Source of the DNA: Pogostemon cablin
Lineage: Eukaryota; Streptophyta; Magnoliopsida; Lamiales; Lamiaceae
Assembly: GCA_023678885.1 (NCBI GenBank)
Contig: CM042965.1
Span: 29,927,777-29,991,776, forward strand
Length of the DNA: 64,000 nt
Direction: 5' to 3'
The translations under genes and the position numbers were made by a program. This document shows, one piece after another, positions 47,240 through 58,529 of this stretch (position 1 is its first letter; each line of letters begins with the position of its first letter). A model generated the notes under the pieces. It had not been told where the DNA came from and did not search any database. It saw only the letters and a program-made list of their open reading frames with translations.

Positions 47240-49185
47240 ATGCAATTGTTTTTAAAGTGGAATCGGGTCAGCCAAGCCCATGACCAGAAATATTAATATT
47301 ATTTTTGACCCGCCTGAATCATATGTTGTTTATCCCGTTCCCAACTGTCACACTCTCTCTCTCTCTTCGCTCTTCCCTACTCTTTTCTCTCTTCCTACCC
47401 TAACTTTCACTCACCCTCTCTCCAGTCCTCTAGGCATACGGTACTAGAAAGTGGTGGCCTATCTGGTGATTTAAGGAATCTTTCACAGAAAGAAGGTAAT
47501 GGCGAGAAACGATGATGATATTTATCTTCTATACTTTTCTTTTTAATTCATTCTTTTCAGCCGTTTAGGAGATATCGTTGGCCAGGAAAAAGATGGTGGC
47601 GGAGAACGAAAGCGCCGAAAGAAGACGATGATGAAGCCTTTGGGGATGCCTCTCAACACACAATTGGAGATTTTGGAGTTTATATTTTTAGATCTACGTC
47701 TAATTCTTTTCTTCAAATTTTCAGATTTGGTACATCCTAAACATTCTCTTTCAAATTTACAGATTTATTTTTGTTAAATGATACTATAGAAATGCGATTA
47801 TTCTTTAATTATTATTATTATTATTATTGTTATTTATTTCTTAATTTATGGAGATTAAAATTGTGACTATGCAACTTTGCATTCATCGTGTATTGTTGCA
47901 CGTTGTAGCTACTTCTTAGAAGAAGAAAATAAAGTTTCAAAAGCCCCAAATGTTAAGATTTGATATAGTTTTATTGTTGTATATTTTTTTTAACAAAGTG
48001 TATAAGTTTTAATAATCAAATGTATAAGTTTTACATCCAAAATTTATTTATTTTAAGTTCTTGATATGAGTTCTGCTCATATATATTGAATCTAAGTATG
48101 GATGCTGATATTTAACTATGCATTCTCAAGTTTCGTTGTTGAAGTTGGTATTTGACTGAGTTAGATGAAGTGATTTTGTTCGAATTTGTATTGTTTAAGT
48201 TTTATTTTTTTTACTTGGTATTTGATTGAAGTAGATGAAGTGACTCAATTCTCCAATTTGTTAGATTAAATGTAGATGCCGTTAAAAGAGGATGGGAGAG
48301 AGAAGGAGATTACAAGAGATTCTTGAAACAGATTTGGGAGACAGGGGCTCTGGATGAAGGAGTAGAAGAGGCAGATGAAGGAGAAGAAGAAGGCTATTAA
48401 GGCTATGGCAGACAGAGGCTTTTGAAATGAATGAAGGAGAAGGAGGAAAAGACGGTTGTTAAGTAGCAACTGTTAGAACACATTTATTGATTATTAAGTG
48501 TAATGAAGAAGAAGGTTGTTAAGAAGAGGCTGTTAGAATACATTTACTGATTATTAAGTATACAAATTGTTATTGACAAATGTATATTTTTAAAACCAAA
48601 GTGTACATGTTTTATTGATTAGTTTATACATTTTGATTATTAAGTGTAGAAGTTTTTATTGATAAATATTTTTTTTTTTAAATAAAGTGGATAATTGATT
48701 TATTGAACATTCTTACTAAATTATTACCAAGTTTATAAATTATTATTATTAACAATTGTAATAGTTGTATTTAATATAGTGGAAGCATTTCTTAATAAAA
48801 GTATAATTTTTTTTAAAATTTTTTTACATATTAATATTTTATATCAATATTTTTATCTATATATTTAGTAATTGAATAACGGGATCAACGTATACAATTT
48901 TTTACTTAGTGTATAAGTATTTATTGATAAATGTATATTTTCGATTTATTGATAATTATATATAATATTATTACTAAGTTAGATGATTTTATTGATAAAT
49001 ATATATTTTTTAAAATGTAAGTAGATTATGGAGAAACTATAGTGTAATATTGGGATAAAGTTCCTATATTATTTTAATTTGTTAGTGAATATGTTATATT
49101 AAATAAATGTATTACTTTTTACTTTCAATTGTATTATTATTTTGTATATATAGAAACAATATTAAATGCAGATTTTAGTATATAT
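47240..49185. other. Noncoding DNA with pyrimidine-rich leader-like stretch
   Basis: 47340-47430 is CTCTCT-rich, like a plant 5' leader, followed by GGTAATGGCGAG-type sequence, but no frame stays open. A ~50-bp segment with ATTGATTATTAAGT is repeated near 48455-48560. Otherwise AT-rich. Confidence 0.4.
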
Positions 49186-49194
49186 ATTTAAAAA

Positions 49195-50032
49195 GGGTTA
49201 ATTGCGTTAAAATACACGATATTTCTCTCTTTTTTTAATTTAATCACGAACTATTTTTTTTATCAAAAGAATACACGAACTTTTTCTTTTTTCTGAATTT
49301 AATTACGAAGTTTCTTTTTATTAATTAAATACATGATCTTATTTCATTTTCTCAATTTTATCACGACCTATTCCTTTTATTAATTAAATATGTAATATTT
49401 TATGTTTCACAATTTAATTAAAATTCTATACACATTAATTATTTGAATATAATATACAAATTACATATAAAATATAAAAAAATCATAAAAATATACATAA
49501 ATTTTATATAATTTAATTCGATTTAATATTATTAGCTTTTTAGATAATTAAAGAATGGATAAATTTAAATAAAAAAGAACATTTTATGTAGTCCAGTATA
49601 TATGATTTCCTTTTTGATTAGAATACATAAACATTAAACGGTAAGTTGAGAATTTTTTTTAATTCTTGAATTATTTAAAAAGATAATTAATTTTGAATTT
49701 GAGATTATTATATGAATCTTACGATTTTTTTAATATCTTTAATATTTAATATGTAATTTTGCATTATATTTTTAGTATTTATTCTGTATTGGTTTTTATT
49801 AATAGAAGAATTTTAATTAAATTAAATTGTAAAACATAAAAGATCCTATGTTTAACTAATAAAAGGAAGTTTGTGATAAAATTGCGAAAATTATAATAAG
49901 TATTTAATTGATAAAAGAAAGCTCAGGAAATTGAAGAAAATGGAAAAGATCATGTTTTTTTTAATTAAAAAAATAATTCGTGATTAAATTGAGAATATAG
50001 AGAAATGTCATGTATTTTATCGCAATTAACCC
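49195..50032. mobile_element. Mutator-type MITE with long TIRs and 9-bp target duplication
   Basis: Ends GGGTTAATTGCG and CGCAATTAACCC. The inverted arms remain alike for roughly 200 bp (AATACACGATATTTCTCT versus AATACATGACATTTCTCT). Flanks ATTTAAAAA at 49186-49194 and 50033-50041 are perfect 9-bp repeats, the size made by Mutator transposases. 838 bp, noncoding. Confidence 0.85.
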
Positions 50033-50041
50033 ATTTAAAAA

Positions 50042-50559
50042 TAAAAAATAATTATGATAAAATACACATTTATTAATTAAATAAAGTAAATACAATTGAC
50101 ACAACTTAATTGTTAATTGTATTAATTGTAATTCAATAATGCATGTAAATTTTTTAATAAACGTATTACTTTTATTTTTTTAATAAACATATTACTTTTT
50201 CAATTTTTATTGAAAATAATAGTTCCAATCAATATTTTCATCAATATGCACACATTCATTTTTATTTCTACTTAAAAAAGTTATACCTTTATAACAATCA
50301 GTCTCATACATTACTTAATAATATTTAATACATTAATTACTAATAACTAATACGACACACTAGGACACCATGCTCTCATTTGATCTGCTCATCTGCTTTT
50401 CACTCCACCACCTCCAGCCACTTCTCCACCAGTATTAAGCAAAAGTAAAATCAATATAATTATTTAAAAATTCAACAAATGACATCATAATTTACTAAAT
50501 TAAATTAATCTAACATCAATTTTAATATAAGAATCAAATCAATTATAGATTTGAAGTGA
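50042..50559. other. AT-rich DNA
   Basis: No feature recognised. Confidence 0.5.
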
Positions 50560-51080
50560 TCTATGACACATCAATGGAGGAAGATGCAAAGCAGATTTGA
50601 AATGATGAATGGAGATCTAAGAAGACTAATATCGTGACGAAGGGAAGAAATATCTGAATGCGATAGCTCGCCGCGATAACTGTGAGATGAAGAATGATTT
50701 AGAAGGTGATGGCGGTGGAAGTCGAATAGACGTTGCGATAGTTGTGAGATAGAGAGTGATTTAACAAGAAGGCAGACGGCGGCGGTCATCGCGATAGCTG
50801 TAGGACGGAGAGTGATTCAACAGGCAACAAAGAGTCGAATGGTGGATGAACGACGGTGACTGATAGAACGATTCAACAATGAAGGTGGAAAGTTAAAGGC
50901 ACGATGATTGGGGAAGAAAGAGAGGTTGGAGAGAGAAGGAGAGACATTAGTAGGTTGGAGAGAGAAGATTGGGAAGAATAATGATGTCATCGGGTTATTT
51001 ACCGTTATATACATGATTCATTTTGTAAATATGGTATTATTATTAGTGTATAATTATTGTACAGTAGATCAACTCTTTCA
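50560..51080 (-). repeat. Dispersed promoter-leader-like repeat, copy 1, with 3 internal ~60-bp repeats
   Basis: On the minus strand: GAGTTGATCTACTGTACAAT, then CATATTTACAAAATG, a TATATAA box and a long CT-rich leader. Next come three tandem ~60-bp units, each with a CTCACAGCTATCGCG-like core (50640-50830). The start matches 54733-54795 on the plus strand. Confidence 0.5.
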
Positions 51081-51325
51081 TTTAATTTAACAAATAATGA
51101 TTGATTCTGAGGAGTTTATTAAAATAAATAAAGGCGTCACTTCAAGTGGCGACTTCTCCATGCTGTCAAAATCATGTCTTACTGTCAAATCACTTTCCTT
51201 GCTATATGCACACTTATATTTCAAATTTTATTCATTTTTTTTTAAATATATAATTCGCAGCGTCAATTTTATGGGTAATTTTGTGGTGTACTTGGTGCAT
51301 CAATATATCCTGACTAGAATTTATA

Positions 51326-51646
51326 CTCCCTCCGTCCCCCAAAGTATTTCACACTTTCCTTTTTCATCCGTCCCTCAAAGTATTTCACATTCTACTTTTA
51401 CTAAATTTGGTAAAAAATACATTATACTAATACTCACTTTTTACACATATCCCAATATAATACTTACTTTTTCACATCTCCCAAAAACTTTACACACTTT
51501 TTCCACATCTCTCAATAACTTTACACACCTTTTTCATTAAATCAACTAAAATATATATTCTCTTTCTTACTTTATACATAAAAATACAAAATTTTCTTAA
51601 ACTCCGCGCACACCAATACGCGAAATACTTCCCGGGACGGAGGGAG
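51326..51646. mobile_element. Stowaway-type MITE, TA target
   Basis: CTCCCTCCGTCCC..GGGACGGAGGGAG between TA (51324-51325 and 51647-51648), 321 bp. The overlapping 147-residue open frame is made of MITE sequence and is not a gene. Confidence 0.87.
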
Positions 51647-51800
51647 TATATATTAAATTTAGAGTATAATATCAATTATTATTATTATTATTTATTTTTT
51701 TAAATTCACTCCATTTATGTGTATACTCCCTCAATCTTGCAAATATTGTTACATTTTACTAATTAAGGTGTTCCAAAATTATTGTTATATTTCTCTTTTT

Positions 51801-52136
51801 GTTAGACAAGACTCATACAAAATAATTAATATATCTCTATGAGCCCACATATAACACTAATACAATTACCCATTAAGCATTAAAATATTATATGATTCAA
51901 TCCACTATACATTGAAAATTATATTCCTTAATCTTCGTGATTCACAGTAAATGTAACATTTTATTGTTGTTCTAAAGATGTTACATTTACTATTTACACA
52001 GAGATTAAGGAATATAATATTTTAATATATAGTGGATTGAGATATATAATATTTTAATGCAAAATTAGTTGTTGTATTAGTATTGCATGTCGGTCCTATG
52101 GTGATATATTAATTATATGTATGAGTCCCATCTAAT
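51801..52136. repeat. Long imperfect hairpin, arms ~140 bp
   Basis: The left arm (GACTCATACAAAATAATTAA.., 51809 on) pairs with the right arm ending at 52136, ~85 percent by eye. The inner stem is CAGTAAATGTAACAT paired with ATGTTACATTTACTA. It is probably a fold-back of two opposed MITE copies. Confidence 0.7.
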
Positions 52137-52142
52137 ATATAT

Positions 52143-52970
52143 ATGATAGGTGGCCAACACCCAAGTCACCACACAACATACATGACAGATTTAAGGTCCC
52201 CAAATTTGACCTGCCGAACTATCTGCCGAAGCTGAGGTCCACCTGCCGAGCTCTCTGCCGAAGCCGTGGTCTTCTTGCCGAGCTCCCTGCCAAAGTCGAG
52301 GTCTTCTTGCCGAAGTCAAGGTCTTCCTGCTGAGCTATATGCCGAAATCGAGGTCTTCATGCTGAGCTATTTACCAAAGTCGAGGTCTTCATAATGAGCT
52401 GCCTACCGACGCCAATGTATTCATGCCAAACTGCCTGCCAAAGACGTCGAGGTATTCCTGCCAAGCTGTCTACTGAGACCGAGGTCTTCTTGCCAAAGCC
52501 GAGATCCCCGAGGATGAGGTCCCTTGAGAAGATTGACTTTCATATCTCTCAAAGTAAGCCTTTTCATCTCCCAATAATGCATGCTTTTCCATCTCCCAAA
52601 TCAAGCTTTCACATCTCCCAAGTCTAGAGCTTTTAATGCCTGCAGGCTACAAGTCTAGAGCATTTAATGTTAAAGTAGTAGGCTCATGATCACCAACTCA
52701 CCTATATAAATAGGGGCTCTCCCCCAATGTAACACATGTCCATGATCAACACCCAACGTTCCTTATCCCCACTGAAAATGAGGGAATTAACTCCTGTTAC
52801 ATACAAAAAAAAAGACAGAGAGAAATAAACTCTCTACCTTAACTCCCACACGCCTAGGAGGAACTCTTGTGTCTTCTTCCTTCATTCTTTCTCTCAATAT
52901 TATATTTGATTAGTCTGATTAAATCATATTACAGCCACATTAAACACTCACTTTACACACAAAAAACCGA
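52143..52970 (+). repeat. LTR-like remnant with TATA box
   Basis: A decayed repeat array (52195-52520) is followed by CTATATAAATAGGGGCTCTC (TATA 52703-52710) and a leader-like region. This resembles the promoter half of an LTR, but I found no TG..CA ends with a target duplication, PBS or PPT. Confidence 0.35.
52195..52520 (+). repeat. ~42-bp tandem repeat TGCCGAAGTCGAGGTCTTC
   Basis: About eight degenerate copies of (C)TGCCGAGCT.CCTGCCGAAGTC-type units. More GC-rich than its surroundings. Confidence 0.75.
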
Positions 52971-53264
52971 CTATCAATAATATTACAATAATAAAAATTA
53001 TGAACCACCTTAATTAGTAAACTATAACAAAATTTACAGGACAAATGGAGTATACACATAATTAGAGTAAATTTAAGTAATAAATAATAATAATTACTAT
53101 TACACATGCAATGTTAGTTTAGGATATAAAAAATAAATGAGATTTTAATTGAATGAAAATTAAATACAATGTGGAATAACATTTTAATATTTAATGACTG
53201 TAAAAATTTAATATTTTGTAAACAATAAATTATAAAATAACAAATAAAATTTACCAAAAATTAT

Positions 53265-53800
53265 ATCTCTATTCGACCCAAAATAATTTTTATTCGGCCT
53301 ACCATTTGTTTAATTTGACCTGCGCAGTATATGCCTATTCCATCTAATTGAATTTTATGTCGAAAATAATTCAAGTATAGCTATATGTAATTCTATTCGA
53401 CCTATATTTTGTCTATTCGGCCAATTTTTTCTCTATTCGGCCAAAGTCATAGATGTTTATTAAGCCTAAGTGTATTCAATGTCAAAAAAATTTAAGTATA
53501 ACTATATGTAATTTTATTCAATCTACATTTTTGTTTATTCGGCCCAAACTCAAGTCATATATTCAATTCGCCCTAAGTTTAATTTATGTCGAAAAAAATT
53601 TAAATGAAGCAAATCTAATTCTATTTGTCCTATATTTTTGTCTATTTGGCCCAAACTTTATTCTATTTGGCTCAAGTCGTATATATTTATTCGGCCTAAG
53701 TGTATTTTATGTAGAAAAAATTTAATTACATCTATATGTAGTTTTATACGGCCCAAATTTTACTCTATTCTGTCCACGTCATATTTTCTATTCATCCGAG
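53265..53800. repeat. ~120-bp minisatellite with TATTCGGCC motif
   Basis: About four degenerate units, each with TTATGTCGAAAA.., TATATGTAATT, TATTCGACC and TATTCGGCC. Open frames through it are repeat artefacts. Confidence 0.75.
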
Positions 53801-54732
53801 CTTTTTTCCAAAAAAATAAAAATATTCCAAATCTGAAAAAATTATTTTTTCAATAAAATAAATGATATAAATGAGTAAATATATGAACAAATATTTTTAT
53901 ATATACTCCATTACATATATTCAAACATATAATATCACGTTTCCTTCATGAAACTGCAATTCAAAAGTTGAAAATATAGTTTATGTGATTTGTGGGAATT
54001 TGGATCCCTAAATTTAAGAATTTGTAAATTTCTTAAATTTCCTTCAATCCAAACCATTTATTATATCCACGGACTATATCACGACACGTTATAAAAAACT
54101 CACTATCTTTATGTACACGTTCATTCCTTTTCTTTTTTATTTTGTTCATTAACTAATTATTGTTACTTTTAATTTTTTTATTAATTAATTACTATTAAAT
54201 TACAATAAATTTTAACAATAAATATTAAAACCTAAAATAAAATATATCATAAATCACAAGATTAAAATTACAATTATATCCTTAGAATTAACACTAAACC
54301 ATAATGATAATAATTAAATTTAAGGACAAAATATAACATAAATCACTAAACAAAATTATAGTTGTACTCTTAAAAATTAATATTAAATTATATGGGCAAA
54401 ATATAATCTAAATCACGAGAATTGGGGTGTAAAATATTAATATATTATTAAAATTGAAATTAATAATAATTGATAAAAATAAAAGAATTAAAAAAATGAA
54501 AAAAAATATAAATAGTAAAGGAAATTGAGATATCGTTAAATTTATTATTGACAAAAGAAATATGACGTGGCAAGTTATGAATCACATGATGTAATAGCTG
54601 GTTTAGATAATAAGAAATTTACAAAATGTACAAACTGTCTGATTGGAGAGGATCCCAATCCAATTTGTGGGGTTAAAAGAATGACATTTAGGTCATAAAC
54701 ATTAAAAATGGGTAGAATAAATGTCTTTTTAA
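53801..54732. other. AT-rich DNA with decayed relative of the 15.7-kb repeat
   Basis: 54225-54430 has ATAAATCACAAGATTAAAATTACAATTAT-like units (shown here only in kind), resembling the unit at 15660-15990. Otherwise nothing recognised. Confidence 0.4.
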
Positions 54733-54960
54733 AGGAGTTGATCTATTGTACACTAACAACATACCATATTTACAAAATGGGTCTTGTATATAAGAGAAAA
54801 TGAGTCATTTCTTCTTCACCAAAATACCTCACGCTCTCTTCTGTTTCTTTTCTCTCCCAACAATCAATGTACTCTCAACCTCTGTCTCTCTTCTCTCTAT
54901 ACAATCAGTATTAGTGTCTCTCTTTTCTCTCTCCATAAAATGTTATACACAAAGCTTCCG
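54733..54960 (+). repeat. Dispersed promoter-leader-like repeat, copy 2
   Basis: GGAGTTGATCTATTGTACAC, then CATATTTACAAAATG, a TATATAAG box at ~54787 and a TCTCTC-rich leader. Matches the start of copy 1 on the opposite strand (51080 downward). Confidence 0.5.
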
Positions 54961-55339
54961 TATAATTGATTATTAAACTTATACACAGTTTAGTAAGTGG
55001 ACATTTATTAATAAGATGATATACACTTGTTTAATAAAACTTACTCCCTCCGTCCCACCACAGTTTTCACATTTCCTCATTTGTTCGTCCCAACACAGTT
55101 TTCACACCATTAAAAAGGAAATAAATCACAATAAAAATATCCTTATACGAACTCATATTTTCAAAAATGCCATCCTACTTTAACACATTTAAAACACTAA
55201 TTAAATAACTAAATATATTTACTTAACAAAAATTATCCTAATCCAACCCTACCCAATTACCCAACCCAAATAAAAAATATTAAAACTCCTATCGATCTGT
55301 TCATTATTTTTTCTCATAAACCCTAGATCCATCCCCTTC

Positions 55340-55735
55340 TCTCTCTTAACTAGATCTCAACCCCTCCACCACCGATGATGTGCTGTCGGATCCGACCAAC
55401 CACGATGGAGATGCAGATTCCGGCGACACTCAATGAAATGGACCTCGCCGGGGACCCTGAACCACATCTTCTCTCTCTCTAACCTAGATCTCAACCCTCA
55501 CCACCGACGATACGCGCTGGATCCGACTCCAGTCACGATGAAGATGCAAATTCCGGTGACAGACTCAACGAAATTGACCTTTCCAGGACCCTAAACCCAC
55601 CCCACCTCTCTCTCCAACCTAGATCTCAACCCCACCACCGACGATGCAGCGCCGGATCCGACTTCAGTCACAACGGAGATGCAGATTCCAGCGACAGACT
55701 CAACAAAATAGATCTCGCGGGACTATGAACACGAT
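55340..55735. repeat. Three ~134-bp tandem units inside the Stowaway-type element
   Basis: Each has CTAGATCTCAACCC, CACCACCGACGATG, CCGGATCCGAC and GAGATGCAGATTCC. Starts near 55350, 55485 and 55619. Confidence 0.85.
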
Positions 55736-55789
55736 CTGAAATCCAAAGAAGAGTAGGTGGAAGAAAAATTCGAACGGTTGAATTTTTCA

Positions 55790-55931
55790 ACTTCTTCTCA
55801 ATCTTGGAAGAATAGAACTCTTCATCTCCATCTTCTTTACTCGACGTCACATTGACATTACTTCGATAATTCCGCCGGAAGCTCTCCTGCGTGTTCAGTG
55901 GCGGCAAAGGTAGAAGCTCCGGCGAGTTCAT
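55790..55931 (-). pseudogene. Possible class I formin fragment captured in a Stowaway-type element
   Basis: Formins nucleate and elongate actin at membranes. The minus-strand frame reads SPELLPLPPLNTQESFRRNY followed by EDGDEEFYSS. This resembles the linker between the membrane anchor and the FH1/FH2 domains of plant class I formins, which often has SPEL.PLPPL and EEFFSPR-type motifs. The frame (56069-55668) is open for 133 codons but runs into the minisatellite and lacks an FH2 domain, so it is at most a captured fragment. The match is from memory. Confidence 0.45.
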
Positions 55932-56458
55932 TTTTTGGGAATTACTAGTGTTGCTACTCCAAATACTAACCTTTTGAGATTGTTTATTATGGAAGGTTGG
56001 GCTTGATTTTTGTATTTTGATTTTGTTCTTTGATTTTGTTCTCTGATTTTGTGATTTTGTGTTCATCATTTTTTTTCTTTTTCTTTCAATTAAATTTATG
56101 TGGAAAGTGGGTTAGGCAGGGCTGTAATTGTTGTGGGATTAACTCTAATTATTAAGTTAATCCCTTTGCAATTTTGGTCTGAATGGACAAATTTGTCCTA
56201 AAAAAAGCCAGTTTGAAAAGTCAAGAAAGTGAACAGTAAAATTATTTTGTAACAGTATATGTGAACAATGTGTTGGGACGGAGGGAGTATACATTTTAAG
56301 TATAAAACACGAGTTAAAATCAATAATTCTTCCAACACAATTCTTATTATGAATACAGTGAAATTGTTCATCAATTGCAGCCAAATTAGTCTTCAAACAC
56401 TCAAATTGTTTATTAATAAAATGTTATTCACTTAATCAATAAAATGTATACACTTTCT

Positions 56459-57243
56459 GCTCATTTGGTAAGTAGTATAAGATAAGTGATATTATGGAGG
56501 TAAGTTATGTATCTAGATATAAGTGGGTAATACGAAAAAGTGAATTTGTTTGGAAAAGATTGAGATTAAAATTATAGAGGTCCTTGGTACGTAGTAGTAA
56601 TAATTATTATAAAGTGTAATATTACTTTTATGACCTCACTAAATATGTGGATTATTAATTTATTATATTTTTTTATATATAGGCAAAGATGATAAAAAAA
56701 ATAATATATATAATACCCTTTTATAATTTATTGAGGTATGTAATAAAATTATTTTAATACCCTTTTATATATTCTATTATATAAATTTATATCTAATTTC
56801 TTAAATAATTTTTAGTTAATTTTTTTTCAAAACTGATATTAAAAAAAAACTTTCCTTTTATTAAATTTAATAATATAAAATGATTAAAATTTGCAAATTA
56901 ATCAACCTTGTGAGCCTCGTGCGTCTTCGTGCTTAAAAAAAAGATTGTACCTGATGAAAACTTTTTGTATGGGCGTGAAAGAAAAGGGACAGTGCTCTAT
57001 TGAATTTGGGGAAATGAAATAAGGATCAGTTTGGTAATTTTTTTTTCAATTATCTTAATTCGCTGTGCAACTCTTAATATTAATACCTCAATAACCACCT
57101 ATATTGTTTTTGTGATGATGTTAAATATTTAAGAACGAGTTTGACCTTTTTTATCGGGTCCCTCATAAAACTGTGAGCTATCAAACTCTGTATATGGCCG
57201 TATTAAACATTTTGACTCTCCTTATTAAATACTACCAAACGAG
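56459..57243. mobile_element. Possible TIR element (CTCATTTGGTA ends)
   Basis: CTCATTTGGTAAGTAGTAT at the left and, reverse-complemented, CTCGTTTGGTAGTATTTAA at the right. No clear target duplication. AT-rich, noncoding. Confidence 0.35.
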
Positions 57244-57259
57244 TTGTTGATGTTTAAAA

Positions 57260-57925
57260 AGTATATATAAATAAACATCTACATCCTCCACCACAATTCT
57301 CAATTCTTAGTGATTGTGAAATTGCAACCAAAGATTTTTTCCAATTCACAGGACATTCGACGAGATTTGACCAATATTTTGATGGAATGAAGTGAAGAAC
57401 TCATACAGAAATGGCGTGAAGAGGAAAAGGAGACAATATGAAGAATCGGAGAATTAAATTGCAGTACCTTCAAGAAGAATCAAACATCGAAGAAGAAAAT
57501 TTACCATATCAAAATCGTGGAATATTTCAGAGATAAAATCAGCGGTGGCGACGGTAGAGCAATGACATTACAGTGAGCAATTGCAGCTTGGAACTCTTCC
57601 ATGGTGCTACATTGACACTGAAGGCAGTGGTGGGTGGAGAGAGAGAAAGGAAGGAAAGGAAGGAATTGGAGAGCAGTGGGTATGGAGAGAGGGGAAAGAA
57701 TTAGAGACGGTGGGTGATGAGAGAGAAAGGAGAAAATCGAAGCTATGATGGTGAGTGGGAAGAGAGAGATGAGAAGAGCAATCGGTGGGTTAGGAATAGA
57801 GAAAGAAAGAATGAGGGGAAGAAAGTGAAATTAGGGTTCCATTTCCCTTATATATGTCGGGTCATGGGTTAGGATCTATCCAATTGTTAGTATCTAACAT
57901 TTGTACAATAGTAATTGTCTTTTTA
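57260..57925 (-). repeat. Dispersed promoter-leader-like repeat, copy 3
   Basis: On the minus strand: ACTATTGTACAAATG, then CCCATGACCCGACATATATA with a TATA box and a long CT-rich leader with possible ATG near 57602. Layout matches copies at 50560-51080 and 54733-54960, with weaker sequence identity. No stable frame follows. Confidence 0.4.
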
Positions 57926-58527
57926 AAATAAGTGGGCAAAATAAATGTTTTATATGTAAAAGTTGGTAAAATGATATATTTTTATCTTATGCATATTTTA
58001 CTTTATGACATGAGATATATATTATAAAGTTAAAGAGTGAAGTTCAGAGTCTTACTTTTTCTAAGGTTAGTGTTCTCGTTCTAGAGATAAAAGGGGGATA
58101 AAATCCTTTTAATTTTCATAATTTTTCTTTTATTTTACTTTTTAAGGATATTTGTTTAAATATAGAATTTAGCGAAATAAAAGGTTAAAATAAATATTTA
58201 TAATTTAATTATAAATATTTTTATAACTCGATTGTATATATATTTTTAACCGAACTCGATTATATATATTTATAACTCGGTTAAATATTTTGAACTGATT
58301 CAAGAATATTTTCGTCATTATGGACATTTTAGTGTATAGTATTTTCTCTATCTCATATATTTATGTACACTTTGCATTTAAAGGTGTCATATGTATTTAT
58401 GCACATTTTATTAATAGTAAAAATATATACATCATACTTATTTTTTACACTTTATTTATCATTACCAAAAATTTTATTTATTTTTCCTCTTTAAATTACC
58501 AACTTATCCATACTTTTTCCTACATTA
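57926..58527. other. AT-rich DNA
   Basis: 58200-58280 has repeated ATATATTTATAACTCG. No gene seen. Confidence 0.5.
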
Positions 58528-58529
58528 TA

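Larger units (their letters stand above)
55044..56287. mobile_element. Stowaway-type element carrying internal host-like sequence
   Basis: CTCCCTCCGTCCCACCACAG..TGTTGGGACGGAGGGAG between TA (55042-55043 and 56288-56289). At 1244 bp it is far longer than a normal Stowaway MITE. The inside holds three ~134-bp tandem units (55340-55735) and a minus-strand frame resembling part of a plant formin. There is no transposase. Confidence 0.75.

Noticed and set aside
50640..50830. Tandem tRNA or small RNA genes suggested by the regular ~60-bp repeats
   Set aside because: No cloverleaf, A box or B box. The units are a minisatellite in a leader-like repeat.
51097..51540. 147-codon open frame
   Set aside because: Most of it lies in a Stowaway MITE and the rest is AT-rich. 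The translation shows no domain.
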